A stretch of 64,000 nt of DNA, taken from positions 11,685,594 to 11,749,593 of the forward strand of contig CM026431.1 in assembly GCA_014871385.1 (NCBI GenBank), in the 5' to 3' direction. The DNA is from Ceratodon purpureus. Lineage: Eukaryota > Streptophyta > Bryopsida > Pseudoditrichales > Ditrichaceae. Made by a program: the position numbers and the translations under genes. The notes beneath the pieces are model-generated. The model was not told where the DNA came from. It searched no databases and saw only the letters and a list, made by a program, of their open reading frames with translations. Position 1 is the stretch's first letter; each line of letters starts with the position of its first letter. Below are positions 31,760 to 43,413 of this stretch, piece by piece.

Positions 31760-31999
31760 GCCTGAACACCTGAAGAGGAAAATGACCGAAACGCAGAGAT
31801 GGCGGAAACACAGAGCTACAAGTGACTAAACTACTAACCGAGAACTGCTAAGAACCAGTAGTCAACGAAAACTAGGACTCCATCTAATTGAGAAGGAGAT
31901 GGAAAAGCAAGGAGAGAGGGCAAGCATGATGAGGAGCTCCCAAGCACAATGGTTGCGGAGGCCGAACTAATAACGCGTTAGCAAGGGTTTGTCGGAGAC

Positions 32000-32027
32000 A
32001 GCACGGGAGGCAATACGCCACCCGTGC
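32000..32027. promoter_or_regulatory. Conserved promoter inverted repeat, paralogue 3
   Basis: AGCACGGGAGGC and CCACCCGTGCT form perfect 8-bp arms, AGCACGGG and CCCGTGCT, about 0.24 kb upstream of the start codon. A second CACCCGCGCT follows at once. Confidence 0.45.
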
Positions 32028-32564
32028 TCCCTCAATACCACCCGCGCTCCCTCCATACCACCCACCCTCCGTCGATCACGAGTAAGATCACTGCATATTG
32101 GCCGTCGATGGTCGGAAGGTGGGCCCCACGTCTCCACCGTGTCAGAAGACTGGGACTTGGGGGGCGCTCGTGATTGTGCGTGGACTTGATGCAGTCATCT
32201 CTGACACCCTCTTTTGGGGTATGGATTCTATGGAATGATGGCTTGGGCATAACTTTCTCAAGGAACGGCAAGGTACAGTATGAACTTATGAAGGGCCCTT
32301 AATTAAAAATTTGTCTCTGCCCGGCTTATTGGGTGGGAGCCCGGCTCTAGCGGTATGTATTTTTTTTTAAAAGGAACTTATCTATTTGAAAATTATAAAT
32401 CATATAAAGAATATCTTATAATTGCCTTTGTCTAACCATTGTATTAGTATTAGATTTTATAAGAATAATAAAGGATTTTGAGTTTAATTATTTTAAATTA
32501 CAAATAAATTTTTAAAATATGTAAAATTTATGGTTGAAGACGCTTCAAATTGTATTTACTCCTA

Positions 32565-35425
32565 AGGTTCTTTGACTATGTTTCACCAAAAAACGCTTCA
32601 AAACTACCATTTTTAATGTAAAAAGCATGAATGACTAAAAAACATTATCTTCTAATTCTAACCGTAAGATCCTCAAAAAGATTTTTGTAGTAGATAGCTC
32701 AAAAAAATTCATCATAATCGACCGTAGAGATTAGAAGATTATAGCAATTGAATTTTGAAAACAAACTTTTTTGACACGGTTTTTAACTATGTCGCCACAT
32801 TCCAACTTTTTTTTTCTTTGGTTTTTTGCATAATCGATTTTGGGGGTTTTGGTGCATGTCAAAGAAGACTAAGTTAGCTAATTGTATAAAAAAAAATCAA
32901 ACACAAAAGACAGGTGTAGCATGTTGAAAACAATATTTTTATTAAGTTAAATACAAAAACGTGCTAATAAATATTTCTTTCCTTGAAATTCCATTATGTT
33001 ATGAAGTCCCAATCCAAACGGTCAAAGTGAAAATTAATGTCCATTCTTTAATCGAAAAAAAGAAAAAGCCTAAAAAACAAATATTGTAACTTTTATGAAG
33101 GAAAGAAGAAGTTTTTTTAGTACACTGCCCGAAACGGTGAGAAAACTTTGATATTTTGTAAAGTGAACATTTTGTACTGAAAAAAAGTTTTGTTTTGGGG
33201 AAATCTCAAAGATGGCAATATTAAGTATTTATAGGAAAAAAATTAGAGGTAACAGATATATTTAGTATGGCTGCCCGAACTGCCCGCCAAGCAGCTATTT
33301 CCACTTTAAGCACCATAACTATTTTTTGAATTAGATTCCAAAAAATTAGATTCCCTCAAAGTCCTTGTTGTAACGGCTCACATTCACAAAAAGTTTCAAA
33401 AAATCACGACTTAAATTGAATGACCGAATTCTAGAAAAGCCCAAATGTGGATGATTGTCCTTTAGGGGTTAAATGAAGTTGATTCAAGTTTTTCTTTAAA
33501 AACTTATCACTCAAAATATTTGAGTATTATGAAATTCTTCATGTCCGTTAATTTTACCTTAACTTCTACAGGACCATTGTCCTAGAATGGGCTTTTTAGA
33601 ATTCGGATATGTACCTGTGACTTCAATTGAAGTCGAGATTTTTTGAAACTTTTTGTGAATGTAGGCCATAACAAGAACTTTGAGGGAATCTATTTTTTTT
33701 TTCAATTGGACATTTATATAAAAAGTTATGGTACCCGAAGTGGATAAAACTGCTTAATGGGCAATACGGGCAGCCATGCTAAATACATCAATTACATCTG
33801 AAAATATTTTTATAAATACTTCATGATGTCATCTTTGAGGTTTCCAAAAAAAAAATGACTGAGTGCATAATGTTCACTCGACAAAATATCTAAATTTTCT
33901 CACCATTTCGGGCAGTGGCTAAAAAAACTTCTTCTTTCCTTCATAAAAGTTAGAAAAAATATAATTTTAGGTTTTTTCTTTTTTTCAGTGAAAATATGGA
34001 CATCAATCTTTACTTTGACCATTTAGATTGGGACCTTATTGAATAATGGAATTTCTAGGAAAGAAATAAGATTTAGCATTCTTATGTATTTAGCTTAATA
34101 AAAATATTGTTTTCAACATGCTACACTTGACTTTTGAATGTGATTTTTTTTTTAAGAAAACAGCTAACTTGGTCTTCTTTGACATGCACCAAAAACCCCA
34201 AAATCCATAATGCAAAAAACCTAAGATAAAAAAAGTTAGAGAGTGTCAACCTAGTCAAAACTCTTGTCAGAAAAGTTTGTTTTAAAATTCCAATTGCTAT
34301 AATCTTCTAATCTCTACATTCAATCATATTGAAATTTCTTGAGCTATCTATTACAATAATCTTGTTAAAGATCTTACGGTTAGTATTAGAAATAATGATT
34401 TTTTATTCATTTATGGTTTTTACATTGGAAATGGCAGTTTTGGAGTGTTTTTTGGTGAAACATAATCAAGGAACTTTAGAGGTTAAAGGACAGTTATCCA
34501 CATTTGGATTTTTTAAAACTTGGGGCATCAACTTGTGATGTGAATTTTAGATTAGAAGTTTTGAAACTTTTTGTAAACCTTTGCAGTAACAAAAACTTTG
34601 AGATAATAAGTTTTTATTTCATTTAGACATTTTAAAAATTTAGTTATGATACCTAAAGTGGAATTTTGTGTTTGGTAAGCCATTGAGACAACCATGCTAT
34701 ATACATCAATTACCATTGAGAATTTTCCTATAAATACTTAATATTGTCATCTTTGAGATTTCTCCAAAAAAATAAAAAATGTTCTTTCACTACAAAATGT
34801 TCACTCCACAATAAATCAAATTTTTCTCACTGTTTCCGGCAGTGTACTAAAGAATACTTCTTCTTTATTTCACAAAAGTTAGAAAATTTGTCTTTTAAGG
34901 TTTTTCCCTTTTTTAAAAACTTAAATTATGGACATCAATCTTTACTTTGATGACTGGGATCAAGACTTTGTAAAATAGAGGAATTTCTAGGAAAGAAATA
35001 TGAATCAACATTCTCGTGTATTCAACCTAATAAAAATATTTTTTTCAACATGCTACAATTGTCTTTTGTGTGTAAATTATTTTATACAATTAGCTAACTT
35101 AGTTGTATTTGTCATGCACCAAAACCTCCAAATCCATAATGCAAATAACCTTAGGAAGAAAAAAAAAGGTAGAGTGTCTCAACCTAGTTTAAAATCGTGT
35201 CAAAGAAGTTTGTTTTCAAATTTCAATCACCGTAAAATTCTAAATTAATCTCTATGGCCAATTATGATAAAATTCTTTGGGTTGTACACTACTATAATCT
35301 AATTGAAAATCTCACGGTTAGAATTAGAAAATAATGACTTTTAAGCATTTCATCCTTTTTTACATTGAAAATAGCAATTTTGAGGCGCTTTGTCGTGAAA
35401 CATAGTAAAAGAACTTTTGGGGTTA
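32565..35425. repeat. Long inverted repeat plus a third direct unit, AT-rich
   Basis: Three copies of a roughly 0.9-kb unit. Unit A (about 32565-33445) is inverted with respect to unit B (about 33583-34490), with about 135 bp between them. Unit C (about 34500-35425) follows B in direct orientation. Landmarks found in all three, in the matching orientation, are TTTTTGGTGAAACATA (TTTGTCGTGAAACATA in unit C), CAACATGCTACA, ACTTTTTGTGAA (or TGTAAA) and the GGGCAG/CCGAAA boxes. B and A also share ACTGCCCG-type motifs. No transposase or coding frame is visible. Confidence 0.7.
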
Positions 35426-36959
35426 AACAAAACTTCATCAAGATTATCAAATCAATACAAATTTATTTTTTGTACTATTTGGAAGTTCATCACATTTATG
35501 CTATAAAGTTGGTGAGTGATTTCAAACAATCACTACCAATTTATGCATGTATTTAGATCAAGTTAGAACCAAACATTTGGACATTGAAGTTTGTATTTCA
35601 AAAATAAATTTAAATGATAGAATAAAGAATGTGGAATTACTTTTGACATATCATATAAGAAATAAGATGATTTTGGAAATAAACTTTAATACAATTAAAG
35701 ATGTCTTTATTAAAACATGGGATTTTTATCAATATAAATTAATTCTATTATAATTATAATTATTCGAATTTTAATGAAGCTTCCTACAATCACTTTACAA
35801 TATTCTATATTATATATATATATATATATAGCTATTATATATGAGGTAATTATCTACATGGTAAAAACTTGTCAATCATTGCACATTTAAAGTTCAATGT
35901 TTTACCTGGACAATTCATGATACATTGATTATGCAATTATATATTTTTAACATTTAATCATGAATTTTATCAAAACTATGTGAATTTGTTATTTTCAAAT
36001 GATTAAATTTAATTCTATTTTATTGCCATTGTATTCCAATTTTTGATATGAATTCTTAGAGAATGAAACATTTCATTATAATTTTAAACAATCTTTTTTT
36101 GTGTGTTTATATTAAGAATTTACTTCATCCTACACTAAAAGTTTAATCATATAATATTCTTTTTGTATCTTCGGTTCATCAATGGATGATGGATTTTAAA
36201 AGTTTGTACCTTCATTGTAAATGATGTGCCTAAATTCAAAATTATAGGTTAATTACATTTAACTTCAAAAAATTGAAATTCATTAAAGTTTTAATTTAAT
36301 TTCATACTAGAAACTGCGTTTGACTTGTTTTCCAATCACACATAAAGAAAACTGAATTGTAGAGATGATATTCAACGAATGTTTTTTGATGTGCCCAACT
36401 TGATTATTTCTACATTGACCACTTTGAAATGGAGATTAGTTGATCATTGAAAAACACAAAGATGTTTGGGTTATTTAAAACTTGTTTCTTATTTTGCATA
36501 CCTTAAGTAACAAATTTGGATTGTATCCTTAAAGCATGGATACATCAAACTTAAATAACAGAATTGAAAAATATAATATTCACAAATCACGCATACGATA
36601 AACAAAATTTTAAAGACTTTGAATGACCGAAGCTGGAACCATTCCTCCTTTGCCTTAAGGTTCCACCCTCCTAACCAATTCTTCTTCCTTTCTTCAAATT
36701 TGTATGAATATAAATTTCAATCTATCAAGTGTTATTTTTTGGGTTTATTGCAAGATGATGCTGATTGTGTCCTTTTCAAATCAATGGTGAAAAGCTCAGG
36801 TTTTGAAGGACTTTACAAATAAATTTAATACTTTTTCAGATTTTTCTAGTTTACATTTACATTTGAACCTTTCTTCTTCTTGCAAAACCTAAAAATATTT
36901 ATAAAACGAAGGGAGAAAACTACAGGATGTTTTTGCATGACTCATAATTTTAAAATAAA
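35426..36959. other. AT-rich intergenic region alignable with 25.4-27.2 kb
   Basis: GAAGTTTGTATTTCAAAA and ATAAGAAATAAGAT.ATTTT are shared with the 25.5-kb region. A TA microsatellite lies at about 35810-35830. No gene is seen. Confidence 0.5.
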
Positions 36960-38230
36960 TTATTTTCCTTCCAAAAATGGCATGACCCTCACCTAAGCCA
37001 AAACACCCATGCCCTACCTCCGGAGTCCATTGGGAACGCTGGTTGGGAACCGAAACATGCTTGTGATGAAGTGGCAGTCAAGTCTCATGCAGGGCCCGAC
37101 TAGGTTCGAATCGTGACCGTCCCGATGGACGGTAGAGATTCACGGGTGAATATTGGGTGAACACCAAAACCTCCCGCGATTAGAAAGCGGGTGGAAGAAT
37201 CGGACCCCGCGACCATTGTCTGCACACAAACTCAAAATGTCTGCGCATAAACTTCCTCGCCGCATCATTCCACACATTCACCAACTCTCCATGCCACAAC
37301 ACCGTCACAAAGCCTGTTGGTAGCGCTCTCACATGCACACAAAATGAAACAAGAAACAAAGCTTCTTCAATCTGACCATGCACCAATGATACAAGAAGTA
37401 ATCACTCTGCACACTTGATGTGCTCCATTTCATTATCAACACAAGCCTCAGATCACATAATTATTTCTTTCACATAAACTTATACAAGAATGCTCCACCG
37501 GAACATCATTCCAAGCACATTTTACTTCGGCGACCACGCAAAACCGTCACTGGGCTTAAAACTAGCATTATCTTGTCTCTGCGTAGAGTATGGGTTGAGA
37601 AATCCACGAGTTTTCTGTTTAGTGTCGCATTAGTGGGGAGTGTCGCTTTTATATGTATTCTTCCCCGGCATGGTCTTGACTCTCACAGTGAGCTGCTCAG
37701 TTGTGGGTGGTGGCGTTGCAGCGAACAATTCGAGCTCGGAAGGATTTTTGTTACGCGCATCCGACTCATTCGGTAATGTTTCTTACTTAATTCTTGGCCT
37801 GGTTTGCTACATGGGTATGTGCACAACTGAGTGTGAATGGATGCTTCCGGATGAGCTCAGGAGATCAAACCGCACGCTGCTGTGAGAAGGAACAAAGAAA
37901 TGCTACCCTGTGTTTTGCTTTGCGGGGTGCAATCTGAGAAGGAAATCATTTCACTGTGGGATGGAATTCGTGACATTCAGGCATGAATGCCGATGACAGT
38001 AGAGTAATATAATCTCCACCAATTTGTGAGGACTCTGAATTCGCGTGTACTGAGTCTGGGGTTTAAGTTCAGCTGGGTAGGATTCCAGCTTCATGCATGG
38101 CACCACGAAGATTGTTTTCCTTATTGTTTTCGGTAGTCAATGAAGAATTTTTTCTTTCTGAGCTACTGTGAGTGGAAGGGCAGAATCTTGGGTGATGCAA
38201 TTTCTTGACCTAATTTGAAGTGCCTGGAAT
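36960..38230. repeat. Duplicated block, copy at 37.0-38.2 kb
   Basis: The second full copy of the 27.2-28.5-kb block, with small indels. It ends where the sequence turns into the upstream region of the plastid membrane protein gene, whereas the 27-kb copy runs into the duplicated cyclophilin first-exon segment. Confidence 0.65.
37980..38016. repeat. Copy 3 of the conserved palindromic box
   Basis: GGCATGAATGCC is followed by AGAGTAATATAATCTC, as at 28282. Confidence 0.5.
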
Positions 38231-38601
38231 CGTTTCTCTGGGCTGGCATGTTTCAACAGCAATTTTTCCTTTCTGGGTCCTCAAAGTTTTGGAATTTGTG
38301 AGGAATTCAGAATCTGGGATTTTGTAGCTATTGTGGTTGGTTGCTTATATTTTATGAATGGTGAGCGATGGCGGGAGAGCATTTTCGTGGGGTTTAGAGG
38401 TTTGTCTTATTGGCAGTGGGGCCTTTGCTGTTCAATTCGTAGGCGTACTCAACAGGGGCATTTTCTGTTGTGGTGCAGGTTGTCGAGGATATGGAGCCAG
38501 AGAAACGTTGTTGAGAAGATTTTGAATCATATGAGGATTGGCGAATTTTGAGGTGGGCGTTGGAAGAGTGTTGGTGGCAGATTTGATTGCTTTTGGCCAC
38601 C

Positions 38602-41393
38602 ATGAATTTAGCCAGGGTTTCATGTCGCCCTGGCGAGGAGATTGCGCTCGGCAAACCTCTCGGTCACAGTTTAGGTCGAAGGACAAGTCAGTTAGGGTGT
38701 AGTCACGACAGGATAACTCTTGTGGGGAGTCCATTGAGGCCAAGAAGTTTAGTGAGGGCGGGAGTTCGGCGGAGGAGTAATCATGATTCACATATGATAG
38801 ACGCAATTTTGTCGAAGCAAATTCTGGTAACTCCTCGACTTCGCTCTTTCGGATTCCTGTGTTTGTGATGAGAATCGTGTCATAGGGTTTGTCATGGCTT
38901 ATGAAAGCTCTTGACCAATTGACGAATGTTTTCACCAATATGTCAAGGAGGCAGGTTTTTGAAAACCAGGCCCTCTCCAAATGCCTCTTTGATGTGTTCG
39001 CAAATGAATTTGATACAAATGCTGCGGGTAGAGCTCTTTGTTACAAATACGTGCTCACAGAGTGGTATTTTTCTGTACAGCCAGAGCTTGCTCAAAGTAA
39101 TCCTGCGCAACAAATAGCTAAAACTTGGACAAGTCTTGGACCTGGATCAGGGTTCCTTAGAAGTAGAGGACTAGGACAATACCTTTCAGGAGAGGGATCG
39201 GACCTCTGTTGTAAATCAGTGATAGATTCCGGTTCATCAGCTGGTACAACGTCGGATGACAAAGTTCCTGATAGTGAGAGCGGTCCAAAGCCAGATGAAC
39301 GAATCGAGGATGGTTCCATATTGACAGGAGATGGAAGTGAGCTGCGAAGTACTCTGCGATTGGTAGAATGTGCCATGTTCGCAGCCACTGCAGGCCTTGC
39401 TTACTTTCTCAGTAACCTCCTTCGACTTGAGGTATTATTGCTTTTCGTAGCTGCTTGGTTTGAGTTGCGTGCCTTGTTTTGTATGAGATATTTGTAATGA
39501 TTCAGTATTGGGTCTGTCAGTTAGGCCCAAGCAGCCCCAAAAGTGCATGTTGAAGGACATTGCCTGTGTTTCTAGTAAACTGAGAGGGGATGTCGGATGG
39601 CAGGCTTATTTTGGTTGTTTCTTCCCCTTACCGGTGGTCATATCTTCTATGCGTTGGGGTGCTGCTGCAGGCAGAAAGACTATGGTATGAGTAGGCAGAA
39701 CCTAAGCGTCACTTTTTCAGGCTCTCTTTCTTTTCCTTACTCTGGCATTAATAGGGAAGCGATATGGGAAGGCTAAGACACAAGTACTCTCTGGGTTGTG
39801 GAGTTTTTTCTCTTGGGGTTGGCGTACTTGTTTTTCTAAATTTGCTGTTGTTTTGACTTCCTCCAGGTGGCAACGGCTATGCTACTGCTTGTACTTTCGG
39901 GACCACTGAAGGCTGCTTCTTACCTGGTCTGCTGTCTTTACATTGCTTGACGATATTTACTGAATGCTCACATGGCTAAACTGCTAATTTTTGGGTTGAT
40001 ACGTTGACCCACTCAAAGTTGCTTGTTGAAGATTCGCAATTTGTTCCAGCGTTGCCTCAGTTGCTGTGTAGGTATACGTGACTTCCGATTGATTTTGTCT
40101 GTTAAGATTCTAGGATGCAGTCATGTTTTTTCTCGAGTTCTTTAGGATTTAGTGACGAACTGATCAATCGACAATGAATGAATTGCAGTTGATGCATGGA
40201 TTCGTGGGGCTAGCTATGGGAGCCTTCTGGAAGTAAGTCCTGCAAACCCTCAACTACTGTAGTTCCGAGAGCCAAGAGAGGAATTGGCTGTTACTGATGT
40301 TTCAGGTGACAGGTTAACTGATTGTGTTTGGGCTTTTGTTCTGCAGATGGAACCTGAGTTGGGGCCTCTCTATAATAGGTTGCACTGTGGTAAGAGGCTT
40401 TACCTTCACTCACTGATTATTACCTTGGAATTTGGTTGATCAACCTGCCGTACTCGTAACAGACATGTAATCGGAATGCTCTAGATGATTACAATATGCC
40501 TTGATTAAATGGCCGCTTAAGCTCTTTCGATGTATGAACTTAACCTTGACCGTTTTTTTCTGTTATATAGGTGAGATGTCTTGGAGCATTGGGATTTGTA
40601 CTTCTGACGTCATGGCTATTGAGGGACAACTTATTGGCTCTGGTGAGTTCTTTGGCTCGACTTCGGTTGTACGTTTTGGAACCGGAGATTTCATGGTGGT
40701 TTCTTTGGGTGGACTAGAAGCACTCTTAGCTGACTTACACTTTTGTTTAGGAGAACTCTTCTAAAGATTCTGTGACTGTCATCTTGCATGAAGTGCGATT
40801 GTTTCAGCTAGGCCGATAAAATTGTGAAATGGTTTGAATAGAGTAGTGTTTCCGATCGAGGACATGAACAAGTTCAGTCTTAACCATGAGGTTTTCCTGT
40901 CCATGAAACTCGTTGGGGCGGTTGCTGTGCAGATTACCATGAATGCTCATGCCTCATTGTCTTACATGCTGGCTGCATTGGGAATCAACTTAGTGCCATC
41001 AATGCCTATGATATATGTTGTCTTTGCTTCCTTGGTGAGTATTTCCCTTTCCTTGTAAGTGCAATACAAGTTCAAGAAGTTGGAGGTCATGTTGTCTTTT
41101 AATTATTTAACCAACTGGTACGAGTCTTCTCTTTCGATTCGTCGACAACGTCTTTGTTCTCCTTGGGTTCTCTCCTAGACAAAATGCCCTGCTTGGATGT
41201 AGCAGGAATTATTGCTTTATACTGTGCATATTTTCTTTGTTTGTCTAATTTATTCTGTTGATGTTGCATGCAGCTTGTAGTAAACTGCGGCTCGTTTGTC
41301 TTTCTTCTCCACGTCCTATATGCCATCTTTTTACGGCGACTAGGGTTGAGCGGTTCCATCACCGTTCCAGGGTGGGTAGAACGAGCTATGTGA
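38602..41393 (+). CDS. Plastid-type multi-span membrane protein (DUF2232-like plant family)
   Basis: Nine exons join in phase: 38602-38826, 39081-39431, 39604-39684, 39867-39926, 40189-40232, 40347-40389, 40571-40642, 40933-41034 and 41274-41393, giving 365 residues. The start ATG sits in GCCACCATGA. The first about 75 residues are Arg/Ser-rich with few acids, like a plastid transit peptide. An acidic linker follows, then five or six hydrophobic helices from about residue 170. Family features seen are VECAMFAATAGLAYFLSN, GCFFPLPVVISSMRWG with AGRKTM, LSGPLKAASYL, ITMNAHASLSYMLAALGIN and the end RLGLSGSITVPGWVERAM. I recognise it as the plant relative of cyanobacterial DUF2232 membrane proteins. 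The biochemical role is not known to me; a thylakoid or envelope location is inferred. Confidence 0.85.
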
Positions 41394-42276
41394 TTTTAGT
41401 TTCTATTTGTCATTGTGCCATAATTTTTCTCCTACATATCACCAACATTCAACTTACATGATTCATCAACCACTATTTGTTGATATTAGTTTTATAAAAG
41501 CACTCGACCATTTCTTAAAGCTTCTCTGTTAAAAGTGGATTATTTCTGTGTGCGGTCGGTCAAAGATGAAATTGACGCTCTTTCGTCCATATGCTCAGGT
41601 TGAGAGGCAGACTGTTGTGTGTGTTGTCTGCATTGTTATGGTCTCTGAATTTTTGATTATGCGGTTATTTTCCTTCGCCGTTAATTGCAGGGAGAGCAAT
41701 AGGGTTATCATATTTGAGCTAAAGAATCTATGAGAATTTTCATAGACATGACAATCTTCGTTTACAGTTCCTCAAACAAACACAATCAGAATTCCCTGTT
41801 GAGCATCACATTCTGTAAGTGTATTGTATGCGGATGCAAAAACAATGGCTCATGAGGTGCAATTGTCATCGACGGTATCAGATGAGTAGGAGCAGGTCGC
41901 CCCTTTGTGCACCTGAAAGTAATCACAGCCATTTTCTGATCGCTGGATATGTGAAGTAAGAGGACTGCTGTAGACACCAGTAAAGAAGGCTCATGAGGCA
42001 CACTTCTCATCTGAGATTCAGATGCGGGAGCGGCAGGTCTGCCCTCCGGATGTGCCTTGGTCAAATCCTTGCCTGGATGTCTGTTATAGTCCAAGTAGGT
42101 GCTATATCTCTGTCTTCAACACCCGGCCAAACCGTATGGTGCGAAACGATTGTCCCGAATGCAGTATCTTGTTTCCAGGGAAGAGGACTGAAAGAGAAGC
42201 AGACCCTTGTACACAGAACGACGAGGACAAGGTGAAGAAAGCCACCTTACACATCTGTTTGTCTATGATTTAGTTT
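41394..42276. other. Tail-to-tail intergenic region with a degenerate 140-bp direct repeat
   Basis: The 3' ends of the plastid membrane protein and the carrier face each other here. GGCTCATGAGG at 41848 and 41988 marks two diverged copies of a roughly 140-bp unit. The minus-strand frame through it has no ATG at a sensible place and is not called. Confidence 0.5.
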
Positions 42277-43413
42277 TCAATTAAATGCCTTCCGGACAAG
42301 CTCGTACACAAAGAAACAGACAGCATTAGCAAGGACGCTCCTCGCCATAGCCGGCCCAAACCCACAGTACAACCCTTTCATGCCCTGAGACTTGAACACC
42401 TTCCTAAACGCATCAAACGTACTGGAATACTTGGGATTCTGATAGTCATCTACCTGGATCGTGCTCTTAATGACATCGGCAGGGTAGACCAGAAGCCAGA
42501 ACATGGCTCCCGCAACGCCCCCCGCTAACAACAGGGAGGCCGTGCTCAGATTCTCCCCCGTGTAGCCTCTCGTCAACAACTGCTTTGTACCTTGATACGA
42601 ACCGAAGTAAGCCGCATTGCCAAACACTTCTCGCAAAAACGTGGGTGACAACCCCTTGAAAAACCCGAAGATACCTCCTTCACGGCGATATATCTGCTTT
42701 GCCACATCCAGGGAGCCATCATACTTGTGAGCTGGTGTGGAAGGGAGAAGCTCTTGATGTCTCGCAGCTTCGACATCACCAGCGTTGTTTTCTACTTCTG
42801 GTGCATCATGATTGATCACCAAGGGACTCAATCCTATGTCTCCTTGCTCATTTGAAGGTGGGTTAGGGCTAGGGTTCACATCAACAATTGGAGTTGTAGT
42901 CTCTTGCGGTATTGTTTGATCATTTTCTGGTGTTTTATTCTCTTCCACTGGAGGGATCGGAGATGGTGGTGGAGCTGATTCTGATGTGCTCTGTGCTTGA
43001 AGCCTGCACTTGATGAGCTCAGTGGGACATGCCACGAAGGAAACTGCAACGCCAGCACCGGCCCCGGCCACCATTTGCTGACGGACGCTGAGAGTTGTGT
43101 AAGTTTTTTTGTTGTGCAGGAGAAGGGCTTCCATCTGGCCCCTTGCAGTGAACAGAACAGCGTTGAATAACGCAACAGCGGCTAAGGGAGCACTGAGGCC
43201 GCGGTACAAGCCCTTTGGGCCCTCGCTGGCCATGATCTTCTTCACGGCGTCGAAGGCGCCGGTGTACTGGGGGGCTTGGTTGCTCATCCCCGCCATCTGG
43301 GATTGCAGCTTCACCTTCACTGTGTCAAAGGGGTGGCCAACCAGCAACTGGGCAATGCCGGCCATGGTGCCTGCCGTTAAATCCTTCCCCACCTCCACCA
43401 GACGATGACTCAT
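42277..43413 (-). CDS. BOU: BOU-type mitochondrial carrier protein (SLC25 family)
   Basis: Six-helix inner-membrane transporter, 378 residues, intronless within the window. It has three carrier signatures: HPFDTVKVK (28-33 core), CPTELIKCR (130-135) and YPADVIKST (311-316). The sequence is closest in my memory to Arabidopsis BOU (A BOUT DE SOUFFLE), with GKDLTAGTMAGIAQLLVGHP, FNAVLFTARGQME, VSFVACPTELIKCRLQAQ and IQVDDYQNPKY. That carrier has been linked to glutamate or acylcarnitine transport and to photorespiration. Unusual here is an insertion of about 90 Pro/Glu/Asn-rich residues (about 140-230) in the matrix loop between helices 3 and 4; the Arabidopsis protein has only a short loop there. 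Start ATG 43413 gives the expected N-terminus. Confidence 0.88.
   Translation of the reverse strand: MSHRLVEVGKDLTAGTMAGIAQLLVGHPFDTVKVKLQSQMAGMSNQAPQYTGAFDAVKKIMASEGPKGLYRGLSAPLAAVALFNAVLFTARGQMEALLLHNKKTYTTLSVRQQMVAGAGAGVAVSFVACPTELIKCRLQAQSTSESAPPPSPIPPVEENKTPENDQTIPQETTTPIVDVNPSPNPPSNEQGDIGLSPLVINHDAPEVENNAGDVEAARHQELLPSTPAHKYDGSLDVAKQIYRREGGIFGFFKGLSPTFLREVFGNAAYFGSYQGTKQLLTRGYTGENLSTASLLLAGGVAGAMFWLLVYPADVIKSTIQVDDYQNPKYSSTFDAFRKVFKSQGMKGLYCGFGPAMARSVLANAVCFFVYELVRKAFN

Noticed and set aside
37085-37110. GGTTCGAATC, a T-loop-like motif, as a tRNA or SINE
   Set aside because: No matching acceptor stem or clear A box at the right distance; the 27.4-kb copy has lost the motif.
38432-38980. 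Minus-strand open frame of 182 residues
   Set aside because: It lies opposite exon 1 and intron 1 of the plastid membrane protein gene, which has full exon and homology support; no family match on the minus strand.
41786-42094. Minus-strand open frame with a repeated PHEP-L motif
   Set aside because: No ATG at its start; the repeat is explained by the 140-bp DNA repeat; it lies in the 3' flank of the carrier gene.
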